Below, piece after piece: positions 60,822 to 64,000 of a stretch of 64,000 bases of DNA. How positions within the stretch are numbered: position 1 is the first letter of the stretch; every line of letters starts with the position of its first letter. The notes under the pieces are model-generated. The model saw nothing but the letters and a program-made list of their open reading frames with translations, made no database searches and was not told the DNA's origin. The position numbers and the translations under genes were made by a program. Source of the stretch: Actinomycetes bacterium (GTDB taxonomy: Bacteria; Actinomycetota; Actinomycetes; Propionibacteriales; Propionibacteriaceae); contig JAJZQV010000002.1 of NCBI GenBank assembly GCA_021803025.1, forward strand, positions 28,090-92,089. Reading direction: 5' to 3'.

Positions 60822-62234
60822 ATGCGCGTTCCCGAGTGGCGACCGGCACTGACCGTGGCGCACGACGCCGCGCTGGACTGGCTCGAGAGCCTGGACCAGC
60901 GGTCCGTGCGTCCCGATGCCGACTACGACACCATGTACGCGGCGCTCGCCGAGCCGATGCCGGAGAACGGGATGCCGCCGCAGCAGGTGATCGCCGACCT
61001 CGCGCGGACCATCGAGCCGGGGCTCATGGCGATGAACCACGGACGCTTCTTCGGCTGGGTCATCGGCGGTGCGACGCCGGCCGGCGTGGCTGCTGACTGG
61101 CTCGTGGCGGCCTGGGACCAGAACACCGCCATGTCGGAGCCCACCCCGGGCGCCTCCGCGGTCGAGGCCGTCACCGCCGAGTGGCTGCTGGAGCTGCTCG
61201 ACCTCCCGCGGACCTCGTCGGTGGCCTTCGTGACGGGGGCCCAGGTCGCGAACCTCGTATGCCTGGCTGCAGCCCGGGACCGTGTGCTGGCAGACGCCGG
61301 GTGGGACGTCGAGGCCGATGGCCTCCTGGGTGCACCGCCCGTGACCGTCCTGGCCGGCGAGTACGTGCACCACACCGTCGGCAGGGCGGTACGGATCCTG
61401 GGTCTCGGCGAGGCACGCATCGTGATGGTGCCGGCCGACAGCAACGCGCGGATGCGCCCGGATGCCCTCGCTACGGCCCTGTCGGCCGTCGAGGGACCGG
61501 CGATCGTCTGCGGCCAGGGCGGCGAGATCGCCACGGGTGGCATCGACCCGCTGGCCAAGCTCGCCGACATCGTCGACGCCCGTCGCACGACCGCGCCGAC
61601 CTGGTTCCACATCGACGGCGCGATAGGCCTCTTCGGCCGGGCGTCGGCAGTCCTGGCTCCGAAGTTCTCCGGCGCCGAGCGGGCCGACTCCTGGTGCACC
61701 GACGCGCACAAGTGGCTGAACACGCCCTATGACTGCGGGATCGCGATCGTCCGCGACCGCGAGGCGCACCACCGCGCGATGACCCTCCACGCCTCGTACC
61801 TGCCGGAGCCGGGTGCGGCACGCGACCCGATCGACTGGAACCCGGAGATGAGCCGTCGGGCCCGGGCCATGGCGGTGTACGCCACGCTGCGCTCCCTCGG
61901 CAGGTCCGGCGTCGCGGAGATCGCCGAGCGCGACTGCGAGATGGCGCGGCTGCTGGCCGAGGGGATCGGCATGATCCCCGGCGCCGAGGTGTGCAACGAG
62001 GTCGAGCTCAACCAGGTGCTCGTCCGCGTGCACGACCCCGCAGGACAAGACGACGACGCCCACACGCGGGCGGTGCTGTCCCGGATCCAGACCAGCGGCG
62101 TGGCGTACCCGAGCGGCACGACCTTCGAGGGCCGCGCGGCGATCCGCTTCTCGGTGGCCAACTGGTCGACCGACGAGGCCGACATCGTGGAGACGCTCGA
62201 GGCTCTCAGCGACGCCCACACGCGCTGGGGCTGA
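60822..62234 (+). CDS. pyridoxal-dependent (group II-type) amino acid decarboxylase family protein
   Basis: 470 residues; ATG 6 nt after TACAGT (leaderless). The fold-type I PLP enzyme has FVTGAQVANLVCLAAARDRV, WFHIDGAIGLFGRAS with the Asp that pairs with the pyridine ring, and the Schiff-base Lys297 in SWCTDAHKWLNTPYDCG. NHGRFFGWVIGGATPAGVAADWL is typical of the aromatic-amino-acid/glutamate decarboxylase group. Substrate specificity cannot be assigned. It is a single gene; no transporter neighbour. Confidence 0.9.
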   Translation: MRVPEWRPALTVAHDAALDWLESLDQRSVRPDADYDTMYAALAEPMPENGMPPQQVIADLARTIEPGLMAMNHGRFFGWVIGGATPAGVAADWLVAAWDQNTAMSEPTPGASAVEAVTAEWLLELLDLPRTSSVAFVTGAQVANLVCLAAARDRVLADAGWDVEADGLLGAPPVTVLAGEYVHHTVGRAVRILGLGEARIVMVPADSNARMRPDALATALSAVEGPAIVCGQGGEIATGGIDPLAKLADIVDARRTTAPTWFHIDGAIGLFGRASAVLAPKFSGAERADSWCTDAHKWLNTPYDCGIAIVRDREAHHRAMTLHASYLPEPGAARDPIDWNPEMSRRARAMAVYATLRSLGRSGVAEIAERDCEMARLLAEGIGMIPGAEVCNEVELNQVLVRVHDPAGQDDDAHTRAVLSRIQTSGVAYPSGTTFEGRAAIRFSVANWSTDEADIVETLEALSDAHTRWG

Positions 62235-62250
62235 CGTCCACCGGCGAGTG

Positions 62251-62547
62251 TCAGCCGCGTGACTCCTCGGCGATGCGCTCGTGGTGGCGTACCACCTCGT
62301 TGACGATGAACGTGAGGAACTTCTCGGCGAACTCGGGGTCGAGCCCCGACTCGACGGCGAGCTCGCGGAGACGCCTGATCTGCTGCTCCTCGCGTGCGGG
62401 ATCGGCCGGAGGCAGCCCTTTGGATGCCTTGAGCTCGCCCACGGCGCGCGTGATCCGGAACCGCTCCGCGAGCAGGTGGACGAGGGCGGCGTCGAGGTTG
62501 TCGATCGACGCGCGGGCGGCGACGAGCTCGTTCGGGAGCTCGCTCAT
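62251..62547 (-). CDS. chorismate mutase (AroQ class)
   Basis: 98 residues from the ATG at 62547, whose first base overlaps the guaB3 stop (TGATG). AroQ-fold features are ELVAARASIDNLDAALVHLLAERFRITRAVGELKASKGLPPADPAREEQQIRRL with catalytic Arg, Lys and Arg, and LTFIVNEVVRHHERIAEE. It makes prephenate for Phe/Tyr synthesis. Being last in a guaB-guaB3 operon is a notable linkage of aromatic and purine genes. Confidence 0.9.
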   Translation of the reverse strand: MSELPNELVAARASIDNLDAALVHLLAERFRITRAVGELKASKGLPPADPAREEQQIRRLRELAVESGLDPEFAEKFLTFIVNEVVRHHERIAEESRG

Positions 62548-63650
62548 CAGACGATCACCAGCTCGATCCGCTGGAACTCCTTGACGTCGGTGTACCCGGT
62601 GGACGCCATCGCCCTGCGCAGCGCGCCGACGAGGTTCATCGAGCCGTCCGGCGTGACGGACGGGCCGTGCACGATCTCCGCGAGCGTGCCCACCGTGTCG
62701 AACTTGGCCCGCTCCCCGCGGGGAAGGGTCGCGTGCCACGCCTCGGCGCCCCAGTGGTAGCCCTTTCCCGGCGCCTCGGTGGCGCGGGCGAGCGGCGCAG
62801 CGACCATGACCGCGTCCGCGCCGCAGGCGATCGCCTTCGCGATGTCGCCCGACCGGCCCACGGCGCCGTCGGCGATGACGTGGACGTAGCGGCCCCCGGA
62901 CTCGTCGAGGTAGTCCCGCCGCGCCTCCGCCACGTCGGTGATGGCCGATGCCATCGGCACCTCGATGCCCAGCACGTCGCGGTTCGCGTGGCGAGCGCCG
63001 CCGCCGAAGCCGACGAGCACGCCGGCCGCGCCCGTGCGCATGAGGTGGAGGGCCATCTGGTACGTGGCACAGCCGCCGACGATGACGGGGACGTCGAGGG
63101 TACGGATGAAGGTCTTGAGGTCCAGGGGGTCGGCGGCCTTGGACACGTGCTCGGCCGACACCGTCGTACCGCGGATGACGAAGAAGTCCGGGGCCGCCTT
63201 GACGACGACATCGGCGAACTCGCGCGTGTTCTGCGGCGACAGCGACCCCGCCACGGGCACGCCGGAGGCCCGGATCTCGGCCATCCGGGCCTCGATGAGC
63301 TCGGGCCGGATCGGTGAGGCGTACAGCTCCTGCATGCGCTTGGTCGCCGTCACCTGGTCCTCGATGGCCGCCAGCTCGTCGAACAGGGGCGTCGGGTCGT
63401 CGTACCGGGTCCAGAGGCCCTCGAGGTTCAGCACGCCGAGTCCGCCGAGCCGGCCCATGGCGATGGCCGTCGCCGGCGACATGACCGAGTCCATGGGGGC
63501 CGCCACGATGGGGAAGTCCAGCCGGATCGCGTCGATGCGCCAGGCGAGGTTGACCTCCTCGATGCCGCGCGTGCGGCGCGACGGGACGAGCGCGATGTCG
63601 TCGAAGGAGTACGCCTTGGAGGCGCGTCGACTGCGTCCGATGTCGTACAT
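62547..63650 (-). CDS. guaB3: GuaB3 family IMP dehydrogenase-related protein
   Basis: 367 residues from the ATG at 63650; an upstream start at 63683 overlaps guaB. The text AYSFDDIALVPSRRTRGIEEVNLAW, PIVAAPMDSVMSPATAIAMGRLGGLGVLNLEG and ARRDYLDESGGRYVHVIADGAVGRSGDIAKAIACGADAVM is the GuaB3 subfamily of the IMPDH/GMP-reductase superfamily, found in actinobacteria. Unlike GuaB it has no CBS domains. It was long of uncertain function; relation to GMP reductase activity is known for some members. It follows guaB by 7 bp. Confidence 0.94.
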   Translation of the reverse strand: MYDIGRSRRASKAYSFDDIALVPSRRTRGIEEVNLAWRIDAIRLDFPIVAAPMDSVMSPATAIAMGRLGGLGVLNLEGLWTRYDDPTPLFDELAAIEDQVTATKRMQELYASPIRPELIEARMAEIRASGVPVAGSLSPQNTREFADVVVKAAPDFFVIRGTTVSAEHVSKAADPLDLKTFIRTLDVPVIVGGCATYQMALHLMRTGAAGVLVGFGGGARHANRDVLGIEVPMASAITDVAEARRDYLDESGGRYVHVIADGAVGRSGDIAKAIACGADAVMVAAPLARATEAPGKGYHWGAEAWHATLPRGERAKFDTVGTLAEIVHGPSVTPDGSMNLVGALRRAMASTGYTDVKEFQRIELVIV

Positions 63651-63657
63651 GGCCTGG

Positions 63658-64000
<343 letters not shown>

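Overview
The window looks like chromosomal DNA from a high-GC Gram-positive actinobacterium. The evidence is a mycothiol S-conjugate amidase (mca), GuaB3 beside guaB, actinobacterial families such as DUF4307, DUF4245 and DUF2332, and a PASTA-less Ser/Thr kinase. Many genes also have a TANNNT box 6-8 nt before the start codon, leaving no room for a Shine-Dalgarno, which indicates leaderless mRNAs. Members of the 36-53 kb stretch (xseA/xseB, DUF4245, phoH-type, short isoprenyl transferase, hlyIII, mca, DUF4307, greA) also cluster in the Mycobacterium tuberculosis Rv1080-Rv1112 region. The family may be Propionibacteriaceae-like, but that is only an inference.

Layout. 0-6.7 kb: end of a gluconolactonase-type gene, a CocE/NonD hydrolase, pntAB, an XRE regulator and a PQ-loop membrane protein. 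6.7-10 kb: sppA behind a 27-bp tandem repeat, then a MarR regulator divergent from an F420/NADP-type oxidoreductase followed by a broken esterase. 10-13.3 kb: transketolase and a frameshifted YczE-type gene, bracketed by two copies of a 90-bp palindromic element. 13.4-21.7 kb: DUF2332, serCA, two SDRs, a P-loop kinase, an AEC transporter and a Nudix gene. 21.7-28.8 kb is an accessory or decaying region: remnants of a glycosyltransferase, a group II truncated haemoglobin and a BrnT-like toxin, a pair of 436-bp inverted repeats around two SRPBCC genes, a conserved hypothetical and a MazEF module. 28.8-42.8 kb is mostly core: ychF, an M18 peptidase, rmuC, ilvA, xseAB, a Ser/Thr kinase, a DUF805 protein with a YGQ-rich low-complexity tail, and PhoH. 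43-56.9 kb: GH31/GT87, isoprenyl transferase/hlyIII, a slipin, GerMN, mca/greA, DUF2089/DUF4097, MFS/TetR and ung. 56.9-64 kb: a P-loop kinase fused to a GH13_18 sugar phosphorylase, DUF2127, a NifX-fold protein, a PLP decarboxylase, chorismate mutase, guaB3 and the 3' part of guaB.

Functional links. serC-serA (serine), guaB-guaB3-chorismate mutase and pntA-pntB are tight operons. Several pairs share start/stop codons (SDR/kinase, Nudix/SDR, GH31/GT87, DUF4097/DUF2089, MazE/MazF, M18/DinB), implying translational coupling. At least five genes carry frameshifts, two of them at mononucleotide runs. These may be real decay or assembly indels, and the sequence alone cannot decide. No tRNA, rRNA, CRISPR array or recognisable intact transposase was seen. 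The most unusual items are the kinase-phosphorylase fusion, the covarying 90-bp palindromes and the large inverted-repeat cassette.
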